Shown here in pieces: positions 51,761-63,975 of a stretch of 64,000 nt of DNA. This stretch comes from Sipunculus nudus (Eukaryota; Annelida; Sipuncula; Golfingiida; Sipunculidae): NCBI GenBank assembly GCA_026874595.1, contig CM049306.1, forward strand, positions 101,321,142 through 101,385,141, in the 5' to 3' direction. Every line of letters starts with the position of its first letter. Within the stretch, counting starts at the first letter, position 1. Below the pieces are notes generated by a model. That model ran no database searches and was not told the origin of the DNA. It saw only the letters and a list, made by a program, of their open reading frames with translations. The translations under genes were made by a program, and so were the position numbers.

Positions 51761-52189
51761 TTTTTAATAATTATTTTGCCTCCAATTTTTTTAAACGCTG
51801 ACTTATCTAATTCTTAATCTAAGTATGTACATATGCAGAGTTTCCATTTCGGTTTGAGACTATTTGACAGGGCGGTAGCACTCGCTTCCTATATTTTTTT
51901 TTTATTTTGTATCCTGGTGTCACCCAGACCCTTGTCTACCGCACCTGCGGGTCCTGTGTGTGTAATCATTCACATTGCTAGTTCATAACACCGAGGAAGC
52001 CCCAAGACGCACTCGTATCTGAGTGATACACAGCTGTGGGGCACAGCCTTCCCATTAAGCCTGCAGAGCGCTCACCCTGGGTGGGGACCGACCGTGATAA
52101 ACCTCACCTCCTCGGTTGAGATTCGAACCCACGATCTCCCGGCTTTGTGTCCTGCGCTCTACCCCTGAGCTACTGAAACCGGCTTCTGT
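51761..52189 (-). mobile_element. SINE, copy 3 (complete, with target duplication)
   Basis: A 12-bp direct repeat GCATACGTAGTT flanks the element (51749-51760 and 52190-52201). On the minus strand it starts ACAGAAGCCGGTTTCAGTAG. It has a good A box (TAGCTCAGGGGTAGAGC) and B box (GGTTCGAATCT), then a body with CGGTCGGTCCCCACCC and GCAGGCTTAATGGGAAGGC. An internal A-rich stretch follows, then a 3' module with GAAATGGAAACTCTGCATAT, GATTAAG and TTGGAGGC. It ends in an A-rich tail. Transcription by RNA polymerase III from the internal boxes is expected for the class. At 429 bp it is long for a SINE. Confidence 0.9.
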
Positions 52190-52670
52190 GCATACGTAGT
52201 TAACAATTGCCATTGTGGACACTCTGCCAACAGTTCATAAGGTTAATATTTACACGGTGATCTCTTCATACAGAACACAGACAGTGAAGTGTATTAATGT
52301 AGAAAACAATAATTAATCCCTATATTCTAGTTAACAGGAAAGGAATTAGGCCCAAAGGTAAAAATAATAGAAAGAAAAATGCATTCAGTACAATGCAAAG
52401 AAGAGATGCATAAATTGGGGCGCAACAATCATGACATTTTAGCTTCCATTGTTAAAATATCTTTATAATTTTATTAGTAAAAATTTATGGAAACCCGATT
52501 AATTCCCTAGGCCTTTCTATAAACAGAAAAATTAAGGGTACATGTGATCTTAACGAAAGAACATTTCTTCGCAAGAATTACATGCAAATTCAAATTTTTG
52601 ACCGAGCGCTATTGGATCTTCTCGTAAACGATTAGTAATATTTCATTATCGCTTAAGAAAGCTTAATTAC

Positions 52671-52895
52671 TAAAGGGACAATCAGGAGCAATATTATGCC
52701 TATTCTTTCACACTATCACTTCAGTTAATTGCATTATACAAAAAGTTTCCAAGCAAAACCATCCCAGCTTACAGTCTCAGTACCCGCAGACAGCTGTTTA
52801 ACACCTTGTTATGGCTCTGCGTGTTGATAAACACAGTCAGCTTTGTCTGTTTACCATGACAAGGCCGGGTGACCGGAGGTCCGATTGTGAGCCGC
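52671..52895 (+). repeat. Dispersed repeat, copy B
   Basis: GGGACAATCAGGAGCAATAT, TATTCTTTCACACTATCA, AGCTGTTTAACACCTTGTTA, CTGCGTGTTGATAAACAC and GACCGGAGGTCC match the minus-strand sequence at 38331-38555 in order. No terminal repeats were found. TAAAGGGAC may mark one end. Confidence 0.75.
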
Positions 52896-54525
52896 AACAC
52901 GCGATGTTTCAGCCAGCGGGAACATGTATTACATTTCCATAGTCAAGTCATTCAGGGCATCTCCTGTTTGACATGTGTGGTGGCTCCGCAGTGCACACGG
53001 CCCCACGCTCTGTGTTCATGTTGACACCTGTCATCGCGCCCGGTCCACTGTTTTTTACTCTCTTTTACAGGAGTAAGCAAACGGTGTCAATGCAATTTTT
53101 TGCAGTTACAGAATTATTTTAAAGGGAAAAAGATGTTGTGTTAATTCAACATGCTTATTGGTGATTGGACCCCTTTAAATGATAATGTTTTTGTTTCGAT
53201 TTTATTAATCACATTTTCATTTTATCCAAATATCTTATCCAAACTTTTATCCAAACTTCCGTTATCCACAAATTTTTTTTTTCAAATCACCGAAATTATT
53301 TTGCAGAGATGTCTTGGTTTCCAAATTCCTCAGCTAGATCCTTTGTTGACTGTTTCTTGCCAGAGAAGGCAGATTTTAGCTATAACAGATAGAACATATT
53401 ACACGCCAACATGTATTGGTTAAGTTTGAAACATCAGGGGCTTCTGCGACTGTTTAGTTTGACGTGTAATAGCTTCCTGTCAAAACACGGGCGGACCTAG
53501 AAGTTTTACGGTAGTCGTTATTCCTTTATCTCTGTCTTCTTTACACAGCGTACCTTGCTTGTGAGGATGAGACGGAGTCGAACCAAATGCGAGGAACAGC
53601 AGAGCTTTACGAGTAGGGACATGTTTACAACACTCTGTGGTTGATTCACCTGTGTTTGGCGGCCTGGTCGACCTTAATGCAGGAATCGGACAGGGCAAGA
53701 TCTGCTGGATGGTTTATTGTTGTGTTAGGTTGCCCCGCCATGCCCCCCGCGGCTTGGGTCGTCTGACACGAGTCTCAAGTCTATGGACTTTGTTGTATAA
53801 ATGGAAGCGGGAGGTAAACTTGTCTTGAGCCTGCTAGCACTCCCAGCTGCTGGACAGTCATTCACATTTATATATACAGCAGGAAATACTTAACTTGTAC
53901 AGGTTACACAAGAAACGTCTATAAAATACAGGAGTAAGATAAAATATCACAGCAAGATAAATAACCAGACAGACCACACAGGCCCCGTGGAGTTCAGGTT
54001 AAAAATCATCTGGTACTGCTTCCGCGGAATGTAACAATCCCGAGGCCCGCTCTACTACAAGAAAACATGTATATGAACTTATGCTGCAATCATTAACTCT
54101 GGGTAATAAGGTAAATACGAATTGACGAGTGGAAAGTACCGTTCGACACGTGGTCCGTGTGGTATTTACAAATGGCTAACTTGGGCTTGTTGGAGTAACC
54201 CCATTTGTCCCACTTGGCGACCTTCACCTTTATCTACGGCAATGACGGCATCCTGGGAGCAAATAATGAAACCAAGATTATACGGGTGAAAATGATAGTG
54301 TCAAATAAAATTGAACTATTTAACATGAAACATATTAAAATCAGTTCATGTCTGGTTACTATGACAACCTACACATCCGGTCACTGGGCGTTTTGTTCTG
54401 TTAATTGGATACCAAAAGGGTTTACACCACTTGACACCTGGTGATGACTATAAACCCCATATGTAACGAATGCAGCATTAGTTCAAGGGGCCAAGTGCAG
54501 TATGGAACGTCCCCTTACCATTTAA
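52896..54525. other. Anonymous sequence
   Basis: GC-richer patches occur at 52900-53060 and 53620-53830. An acceptor-like TTATTTTGCAG precedes a short open stretch at 53306, without a donor or recognised protein. No gene is called. Confidence 0.4.
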
Positions 54526-54625
54526 ATACTGTCACTAGAGTGTTATCGTTGGTTTGGGAGGTAGGCAAATCAACAAACACCGTAGGTAAAAGTCCTGAGT
54601 TCGAAACCCCGTTAAGACTTGTGTT
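54526..54625 (+). repeat. Possible decayed tRNA-like SINE head
   Basis: GTTGGTTTGGGAGGTAGGC could be a decayed A-box region, and TGAGTTCGAAACCCC (about 54596) a good B box. No body of the SINE family follows. Confidence 0.25.
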
Positions 54626-55009
54626 GACTTTGATTCCTCTTTAATTCTCACACGGAGCTCTCGAGTATATTAGGTATATGGAACTCATACACGAACACCT
54701 GAGAGACTTCCTAAGGTTTCAGCATTAGATTTCCCATAGACATATTCATCCAAATTTAAAATCTCTTATTTTTCAACTTTTAAAGAATTCGAAGATTATT
54801 CTTAACGAAAGTGTTATTTGTTCCAAAATGAAAATGAAAAGAGCATTTGTTTTAATATAAATGGAGAATTGTTTCTATTGACGAAATAAAGTTCATTCAT
54901 ATTCAGTGTCTCTAAAGTTCCTAATTATTTAATATTAATTTTATTTGACCATCCTTGCACTGATTGCCTCAGGTTAATCAATATTATTGGAAAGTTACAC
55001 CTGGGGCAC

Positions 55010-55200
55010 TTGGTTTGATGGCAGTGACGTAATTATTAAGCCAAACAATAGCACTGAATAGGCTTAGGTCTAACCCGGGATAGAACACAATACAACCCAG
55101 GACCCCTGACGCTAAACTATAAGCACTGCGTGCTACCAAAGGACTGTGTGTTGGTTCGGAGTCTGCATTGCCGCCAGGGGTAAACCTTTCTGAGCCGAAT
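55010..55200 (-). repeat. Possible SINE fragment
   Basis: On the minus strand TTGGTAGCACGCAGTGC, GGGGTCCTGGGTTGTATTG and CTATCCCGGGTTAGACC have the flavour of a tRNA-like head. The boxes are decayed and no duplication is seen. Confidence 0.25.
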
Positions 55201-58074
55201 CGATACCGCATGTGAAAACATTCATTCATTACCTGCAAGATCCAGAGATGTAATTTGAAAATACATATTACTGTCATAAAGTGTATGAAATGGCAATCTG
55301 GTGAGGAACATTGTGATTTGGCATTTCAAACCTAGTTATGTCCATGCACAGTTTTCACAGTGAACACCTGGGGGCAAACATAGCGATATCAGATTACTTA
55401 TTGGGTTAATATGGTGCACCTGGATCCATAGGTTTTCAGAACCTATGACAGATTATTAGAAATATTTAATAATAACACATCTTCGTCCATCTAGTTATAT
55501 AACAATTGTATAAACCATTTTGCAAAACAACTGTAAATTCAATTTATTTTGGAAAAACGGTTAATAACTAATGATAAACTAATAAATCTAATGATAAATA
55601 TGTAATTGACATGTCATAAATAACGTTATTGAATTAATTCGGTGACATAAAATTTCAAATTAAAAAAGACAACTGATAAAATAACCCGAGCTTTATATTA
55701 ACTCAATATGAAATAATTATCGTCAATTATTTTCTATAAAAGAAATTGAATTAAAATTAAACGCCTCTAATCGAGAAACATGATGACTGACAAGAAAAGC
55801 ACAGAAATGAGAGAAATAATCGACTGGAGAGAGACGATAAATACATGATGGTTATGGCGTTAAGAGAAAGTGTCGTTGGTTTGGAACCCTCTGTTTGTAT
55901 GGTGGCGACCCACGGAAATTAATCGCCAGGCACATTTCTACAGATTCCGTGACATCGCCTGATTCCATACAAATTACGGAGTAAAGCAACCCGGGCGGCA
56001 GGAAGCCGGGTTTTATTGCACTGCTCTGTCCCATCAAATTTTAACAAGACCGCTAAGAAATTCAGGGTCCGGTATTTTTTCGGATGTTTCAATTTTCTGC
56101 GTCTTTGTGGTTTGTTTTATCTCATAATAGCTCGATGATTGGCTTTTCACAGGCGCTGATTTTGCTATAAATCAATTGGTGCTTTGCTGGAATCTCCTAT
56201 TAAGATTTTCGCTGTGATCTGTGATGTTTTAATTTACTGGTGCTGTGATATCTGATGTTCACCCTCATTTCATTCCTCGTTCTAATGAAATCTGCACAAC
56301 GGTTTGAAGGGTTTTATGTTATAATCACTGTAATCACTGACCCTGGTAGTTCACATAACAATTGATGATTAGACGGTGTAATTATTCTTTCAGATTTGCC
56401 AGGGCGCGGGAAAAGCCACAGCAAAGTGGCTTATTAATTGTTCAGTTGGTGTCATCAACTACAAAAGTATACGATTAAATTTGTCTACTCACGTCAGTCT
56501 CCGGTGTCACGTCAGTCCGTATGTGACTTAAACAGTCTCTCTCTACATTGGATTCATTAAGACTAGAACTCATACATTACACCCCATCCCCATCAGATTG
56601 TCCTATGTCATTTAAATCTTAAGTATATCGGAAACATGCCAAGAGCCAACATCAACATCATTCTCCTTGGAAAACGAGGTTTAATTTAATTTCAAAGTTC
56701 ACGTACCTTTATTAACATTTAAACATTTTTAATTCGATTTTTACAATGAAAAGGTGGTTAATTATCAATTTTTTCTCAATGCTGAACGTATTCAGTTATT
56801 TTGTCAAATTATACAAACCAGCGTTGAAGAGAGGTTCATTTTTCCTCATATATTGATCACATCCCTTATGTTATTGAAGAGACTTAGATTGTGAACATTG
56901 GATGAACTTTACAATATCTCCATACCAGATTTCGTATATGCAGTAAACCTTTTAAGTCTTAAATGCCCCAAAGCATGTTAACGTCAAATAAGAGCTCCAC
57001 TTCCATTCATAAGCTTTAGTAATTTCCACCAGTCATAAGTCAATTTTTAATGATTTTTTTTCATATTCTGTATGCTTTATGATTTTCCGCTCCTGATTAT
57101 TAAAAAGGAACAAAGTGCTTCGTGCGACGGGGGTTCTCACCTCCAAGGCAGCCTTCATAACTAGCTTGACATTACGCTAACACACACATTGAGGCGGGAA
57201 CACAGGAAGCTACACTACATCTGTCAGAAACCGACCGAGGTTGTCATCTCCCGAGAAAGACTGAAGGAGTCGGGTCTCCTATAGCAGCAGCGGATCAAAG
57301 GGGCCGAGCGCCTTTAATTTCCTTGATGATCCGCTTCTCCTTGGACTCTCCTTAATTGATCACTCGCTTGACAGCTGTTGTCCTTACTTCACCTCTGTGA
57401 CTGATGAAGACCATTGCTCATATATAAACAGGTTCAGGGACATATTTAATGGCATTGCCAGGAACCCTTTGTTTGTTTGGTAATGTAAGATTAGTAATGT
57501 AATGCAAGATCATCTCAAATCGTCGACACGCTGTAGGTGGCCGGCACATGTGACAAGTGGTTTGTATATATAAACAGCAATGTACATCAGTCAGGAGATA
57601 GGGAAATCAATCAGTCTTTAGATGTAAGCACTGTAATTCAGATCCTACAAAAAAAGATAAAGAGAAATCCGCATTTATTCACTTTACAAAGATAGGCGGA
57701 TTAGCTGATTTTCAATTGATCATCCACTACCGATTCATTTACAGACTAATCTACTGTCGGTTCAGGCTTTTTGTAATTTTTATCAACTCTATTGTGCCTC
57801 GAAATACATCTCTAAAAATTATATTGAATTACATCCATAAAGTTTTCCTATTTTTGTTTTACTGAATGATACACATATACATGTATGCAGATTAGCGGCA
57901 AGCATACCGTTATAATATCTGATACAGCCCAGAAAATATTTGCGCGAGACCCTCCACATTTTGCAACAGAAGCAGTTCTATAACAGTTTAAGGCTGAGGA
58001 TTATACCTCTAAAATCGATATGAATATAGTCAGTGGTGATAATTAGCCATCATTAAACAAGCATTTACTTAAAA
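55201..58074. other. Unique sequence with GC-richer blocks
   Basis: Blocks at about 55855-56040, 56395-56560 and 57110-57410 stand out from the AT-rich background without being repetitive or open. They carry homeodomain-like words (TTTTATTGCAC, TTAATTGATC) and TGACAGCTG. They could be conserved regulatory elements, but that needs comparison with relatives. Confidence 0.3.
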
Positions 58075-58281
58075 GTGCAAATTTATTTAAATTTATGCAA
58101 ACTTATTTAATTTAGCATGGGCACCTATATCAAAAGAAATAGTTTAAGATTTCAAATGTATGGTGAAAACTCATGGTTGTGCAAATTTATTTAAATTTAT
58201 GCAAACTTATTTAATTTAGCATGGGCACATATATCAAAAGAAATAGTTTAAGATTTCAAATGTATGGTGAAAACTCATGGT
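58075..58281. repeat. Recent 104-bp tandem duplication
   Basis: Two adjacent 104-bp copies beginning GTGCAAATTTATTTAAATTT (58075 and 58179) differ at one internal base (GGGCACCTATAT against GGGCACATATAT). The near identity shows a recent event or an assembly duplication. Confidence 0.96.
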
Positions 58282-60676
58282 CGCATTATGAATTTCGAGA
58301 AAGTTACAGTGGTGATACGTTTGCTAATTCAGGCTGATAGGATTTAATTTTTATCATAGACATTTATAGACATTTCATAATAGACATATCATTTTGTCAG
58401 AAATGCTATGAAAAAAATTATATATTAACTTTTTTATTAAGAAGTCATCCTGTCAGAAATGAATTGAAAGGAAAAAAGGAATGACATGCAAATCCACTGG
58501 CAAAACTACTTTTCTCAGTGAAAACTGAAAACCCTAAACCTTCTCCATCAAAATCAATAAATGCATATAGAATGCCACTTATTACGTTAAATATATGCAT
58601 AAATAATTGATGACACACAATATTTTCCTTATGTTAAATAACAACACAATACTTTTGGGATCACCAAGCTTTAAAATTATAAAATTAAGTATAACGGGGC
58701 TATTTTGCTGAATGAATTGTAACATTCATAAACAAGTACGCTCTGCCATGGTACCAGTTGATAAATGATAAGCAAACTCAACTCAGTAAATCCTGTTCCT
58801 TCTTCAAAGATACTAATGCTGGTATGCTCTTAATGCTTTTCTAGGAACCTATAAGGCTAATTAAAACTGAAGAACGTTACTTGTATGTCACATCATTCAT
58901 TTAGCTCGGAATTATTCTTATTTCGATGCACGAGTTTGTGATAACTGCTGTTACTTTTCTCCCCACGTATGTATGTTTTTCAAGGTTGTATATCTTGTGT
59001 ACGACATCCTTGGTATTTAAACATCCAAAATGTTTAATTATTTTATAGCACTCATATATAAGCACGCATGTATCACCTGATTAATGTTTGGTTACACAGA
59101 GTTGTGGCTCCTATGCGTATTATATACAAATCTGTTAGTCCGCGATGTTCATCACATATAAAATGTCTTTAAATTGTTAATTTTGGCCAGAATGCATGTA
59201 CATATATAGCTAACATCTTTATATAATCAGTATTGGACTAATTGTATCATAACTATGCTATTTTTAAACTTTTTTGGACTTCCTATATTGACGTATAATA
59301 ATTTTTTAAAATATGATATTACTACAAATAACAACAAATATTGATTACAATAAGGATGAATGGACACAGGGGCAATTTTACAATATAATCAAATGCTAAA
59401 TATATTGCATTATCTTTGTGATTTTAGAGGAGTTTACTTAGATTAAACTGGTGAATTTCTAGAATGCGAATTCACTGATGTTGCTTATGTAGTAATTCGT
59501 TTCATGTTTTAAAAATTTCAAGATTGACTGAACCAGTAATTATATGTGGACCTGGTCTATAATTTAGGTAAATTATAGTTAAATCAGAAAACAGAGATAT
59601 GAATTTATGGCATAGAAAATATCTATAAAACTGAGCCGGCTCTATATGTTTTGCCATGGGTTTTATTGAGAATGTAAAAATAAAAGCATTAACGCTTTTT
59701 GTTCACATATATCGGACAAAGTGGATGTGAGCTACGGACCGGAGCTATAGCCGGTTGATTGGCCTAGTGATGAATACGGAAGTCCTATGGTCCGGAGGGA
59801 CTTCCGTGTCAGGGAGTGCATATTGTCTTGTTAGCACAAGCTTTAGTGTAATTGACTTGAGTTGAACAAGTTTAGTGTAGCCTTTGAGCGGGGCGTCAGA
59901 CAAATTTACAGGAAGCCCCGACTAACGAGCACCCTGATTAGACTTTCCAAATGCTAAATGTCCAGATGGAAAACTGACAACAAGCCAGGCCAGCGAATCT
60001 CAAGTCTCAGGGCTGCGGCTGGCCGCGGGCTACTTAATACGGAACAAGTGCAGAATGCTTACTTATTAGTAGACCTTGTGGCATGAACAACCAGGCGTGC
60101 TCCGTCTGTCTGCAGGGGCGCACTTAGGTGGGAGACAGGGGGACTTTACTGCAGACTTTTTCAACCGGGGGGGGGGGGGGATCGATACCGTGTTTTATGG
60201 CCCCTTCCCTCATTTTGCAGATAAATAATGTAATTTCTCTGTAAAAGAAATGTCTAGATGAATCCTTTAAAATGTGAGCTATTAATAATAATCCTTATGA
60301 GATCCTCAAATCAATGAATATATCTGTTATCTACATAATGAGTCAACAGTCAAATGAACAAAGTCATTTACCGCTTGCGGCCTTCCGCAAATTATTTTTG
60401 ATACAAGACAGGGCTTTCAACCTTTGACTCTGGAACAGTCTTGCAAAACACTGAAAATTGGTTTCTAAAAAAAATATTAACTAACCTATATATTATACTA
60501 GTAACTGGCATCATGTGGACCTGGCCCTTCAAATTTATATAGTAAAATCAAAATATATTTTTAATTGTTCCATACGCTTTTAGTGCTCTTCCATGGTCTA
60601 TTGTATTGGCATATCAACGTTGATATGTCAGCTTTTTAGAGTTTAAATAACATGGATTTTACAATGTTAAAATAAA

Positions 60677-60711
<35 letters not shown>

Positions 60712-60890
60712 GCGTGCGTGTGTTTATCAGATCCTCGTGCAGTCACAAGGAAGCCAGAACACTATTCTGTTATTAATTAAAATCAACCAGCGCAAGAACA
60801 AGTACAACGAAATCATTATGGTCCGGATACTACTTTAAGAAACCAAGACGTTAAAAATTCAGAACATCGCTGAAAATCTTCACTGATTGT
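58282..60890. other. Anonymous sequence with G14 and (ATT)n tracts
   Basis: A GC-richer block spans about 59690-60130. A run of 14 G lies at 60167-60180 and an (ATT)n tract at 60678-60711. An inverted pair ACGGAAGTCC / GGACTTCCGT lies at about 59777-59808. No gene is recognised. Confidence 0.45.
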
Positions 60891-61081
60891 AATTTGAATT
60901 GGCTGCCATTTATCGCATGTTGTTTGCGTGAATTAAGTGACCGATCATCGTCGAAGCTGACGCCGGCCTCTGGTTTGGTTACAAATATTCATCACTGCTG
61001 TCCATTTTCCGGACCGGTCCTCTAACACTCTGATTTAAAACAATTATCCTCTCTGTACGGACGCCGGGTCCCGGAGAAACA

Positions 61082-61198
61082 ATGAGAGGCAGCAAGGATC
61101 TGAAGAGGTTCAGATTCATGACACTCTTGATCGTTTTCTCATGCTTCTCTGGTTTCCGTACGGTTGCACCACCTCCCTCGAGCTCCAGTCCCTGTTAA
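61082..61198 (+). CDS. Candidate first exon or small secreted peptide with signal sequence
   Basis: An ATG in good context (AACAATGAG, A at -3) opens 38 codons ending in TAA. The protein starts MRGSKDLKRFRF, a basic n-region, followed by MTLLIVFSCFSGF, a hydrophobic core. Cleavage could fall near RTVA before PPPSSSSPC. About 150 bp upstream the DNA is unusually C+G- and CpG-rich (CGGACGCCGGGTCCCGG), as expected near a start site. It may be the first coding exon of a secreted or membrane protein spliced before the stop (CCGTACGG and CCTGTTAAC are weak donors), a 38-residue peptide gene, or chance. No homologue is recognised. Confidence 0.3.
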   Translation: MRGSKDLKRFRFMTLLIVFSCFSGFRTVAPPPSSSSPC

Positions 61199-63370
61199 CT
61201 ATAAAATTGTTTTTATTTCCTTTATTTTGCATGTTTATATTAGAGGACGAAGCCTTTTTTAATTGGGGCCAAAACTCCCTTTGTGCAAGTGGCCGTGGCT
61301 TTGATTTTTTTTTAGAAAAAAATACAAGATATACAGTTCTCCAGATTTATTCGATTTATTTTGTCATATTTCCTCTTTCTTCTAATTTTTTCGCTATTTA
61401 CTTGTAGAACTTTAAAGCCGATGACAGAAATCTTCGCAAATCATCCAATTTATTTTAAGACTTTGAGACTGTTACCACGGTGGTCACTTTCAGCTTAACA
61501 TTATCGTTCTTTTGAATATAATACAACAGATGGTTGATCATTGATGAGAACTGACTTAACTTCTGACGGCATGGTTGGCTTTTTAATGTGTCTGGTTGTC
61601 TGAGAAGCGCCTTTTGACAACTAAAGCCGTTAACAAACAAAGCCTGTACCATTCTTTTTAATCGGATTGGCTTAAAATAATGTCAGTATGTTGCTGTTGT
61701 TAACACGTAACATTGTGTTCCGTGTACCCTTCGTGGTCTGGCAGGACTAATACCGTGGGGAGTTCCATTTGATGTGGGCCTGTCGTCATGAGACAGCCAC
61801 GGGCGTCAGCTCAGCGTGTAAAGAGAGAGGAAATGGGTCAAATATGAAAACGTTATTATGATCAGACTAGTTTTATGCAGGGAATTAATGCTAGAATATC
61901 TGTGACTGCAAGTACATTTTAATCCCTGCATGTAAACTGCGGAGATAAAAAAGGTTAATATAATCAAACGAATCTTACCTGATATATTCTTTTAACTGAA
62001 CTAACAGAAATTATGATTGGGCTTGCCTCCGATCAATACTTAATACAAAAACGATGATATAAAAAGTACACAATGAACCTTTCGTGAAATTTAAAGAATT
62101 TTTGAATTTTCAGAATGAATGATAAACGTTTTAAATTTAAATTTTCTAATCTGGTTACAAGGCAAATTCCATAATTACTGGAGACCTATCTTTATACAAC
62201 AAATCATTGTTTATTAAGTCATACTTTTTGTAAGAATAACTCAGCCCACACAATCAGATAGATTGAGCAGACTGAAAATATGTTCCTAAATCCGAGTAAA
62301 TTTTAATTTATAGATTCATTTATGCTTATGACAAACGCTTTTTTCACAAAATATCATTGTTTTTTTTTTCTTTTTTAAAACAAATCGACAATTGGTCCAC
62401 ATGAACTCACTCAAGCTATAGTGATCTTTGAATGAAAAAGTGTAAGGGTTTCGTCTTGTATATGAACAGTAATTCTATTTTGTGAGCTCTTGGAACTGAT
62501 TAAATGTCTTCTTTAAAATGTCCCAGTAATTTTAATTTTTCCGTTATTGATAAGTTAATTAGCTGGTTGTTGCTGCATGCAGTTTTCCATCCTTCCTTAA
62601 CAATTATTTTCGAAATTTCACGAAAGTTCTTTGAGGGTAACACTAAAGGAACAATCCATTAAATTTTGGACTTTGGAATTTAGTTGTTGTTTTTTTTGGT
62701 ACAGCCAACTATTGGGACCGCCTTTGTGCTAGCGAACAGCGCTGTTATGGAATAATTAAAACATGATGCATTTGTTTGCACCAACGTTTGATTCCGATGC
62801 TATCAGAAGTATATATGTGGTCTCTGACTTTTTTCTACCGCTACTACTACTACTGAACCATTGCATATCACTGTACAAATATCTATGAACCTACCTCTTC
62901 TAAACACATATGTGTTCGAAGTCCGGCAAGATAATTTCCGATGGTATTCAAAACCCTAAACGTTCAAGCATATCTCGAGTGCATCACATACATAAAATAA
63001 TACGCATTCTTTGGGCTTTTCTGAGAATGTTTAAAAAATGATAGACAAACAAAAACTATTAAAAATGTCGGTATGTAATATCGTTAGATTAGAAAGAAAC
63101 TCATTTTACAACTTTATAATACCGATTCGCTGGTTAATGCTTTTGTACTTATTCGTGCATTTTTCTCGCTTTTTAAATCAGGCCAAACGCAGAGCGGAAA
63201 AGACAAGATCGGATCGGATCAAACCTTACTGAGTATCCTGAAGAGTCCGCCATTACTTTCCTCGCTTCCAGTCTTTTCTTGGAGAGGTCGCACACAAAGC
63301 GGACTCGACCGAACCGGACTCGTTTTCCCTTGTACGTCCAAATGCTTTCCCCAGGCAAATTAAAAAAAAA
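61199..63370. other. Anonymous AT-rich sequence
   Basis: No further exon is found downstream of the signal-peptide candidate within this window. The GC-richer stretch 63175-63360 is open on the minus strand for 61 codons without a domain. Confidence 0.45.
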
Positions 63371-63580
63371 GAGTTTGTTTTGAACAATAATCGAAACAAA
63401 GGGAAACGCATTATTTTTACATTATTTATGCATGAATACTACTAGATAACGATATAGACTAAGAAATACAATACCGCTTGCCAATACTGCTTATCGTACC
63501 TAATATACGAAATGATGGTCAACATAATAATATTTTTGCATTGTTGTTATTCTTATATAACATGACAACAGCACGTGTAT
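63371..63580. repeat. Diverged direct duplication, copy 1
   Basis: It begins GTTTTGAACAATAATCGAAA and continues through ATGGTCAACATAATAATAT and TTGCATTGTTGTTATTCTTA to GACAACAGCACGTG. All of these recur in order in copy 2, 393 bp further on. Confidence 0.85.
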
Positions 63581-63763
63581 CTTTCATGCTGTATTTAAAC
63601 TGGAGATGAGGTTAGTAACCAACTTTACTGTGTGTTTCTGTATATAACCAAAGGTGACATCAGATTTCATGAGGAAATTATGCAAAGTTCGCTCAGGACT
63701 GGGTACTAGGAGTCATGGACTGTTCATTGCCGCAAAAAGACTAAACCGGATTCAAGTATCACC

Positions 63764-63975
63764 GAGTATGTTTTGAACAATAATCGAAACAAAATGAAAG
63801 CATCATTTCTGGAGTTATTTTAGCACTGATGTTACTAGAAAACGAGGAATAACTAAGGCATACAGCTTATTTGACCATACTTACGTAACGAAAGGATGGT
63901 CAACATAATAATATCTTTGCATTATTGTAATTCTTATATTGCTCGACAATAGCACGTGGTTTTTTAATGATGTAG
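63764..63975. repeat. Diverged direct duplication, copy 2
   Basis: It begins GTTTTGAACAATAATCGAAA and contains ATGGTCAACATAATAATAT, TTGCATTATTGTAATTCTTA and GACAATAGCACGTG. Conservation is highest at both ends and poor in the middle. Confidence 0.85.

Noticed and set aside
52790-52895. Conserved enhancer suggested by forkhead-like TGTTTAC words
   Set aside because: The same sequence recurs at 38331-38555, so it is better explained as a dispersed repeat.
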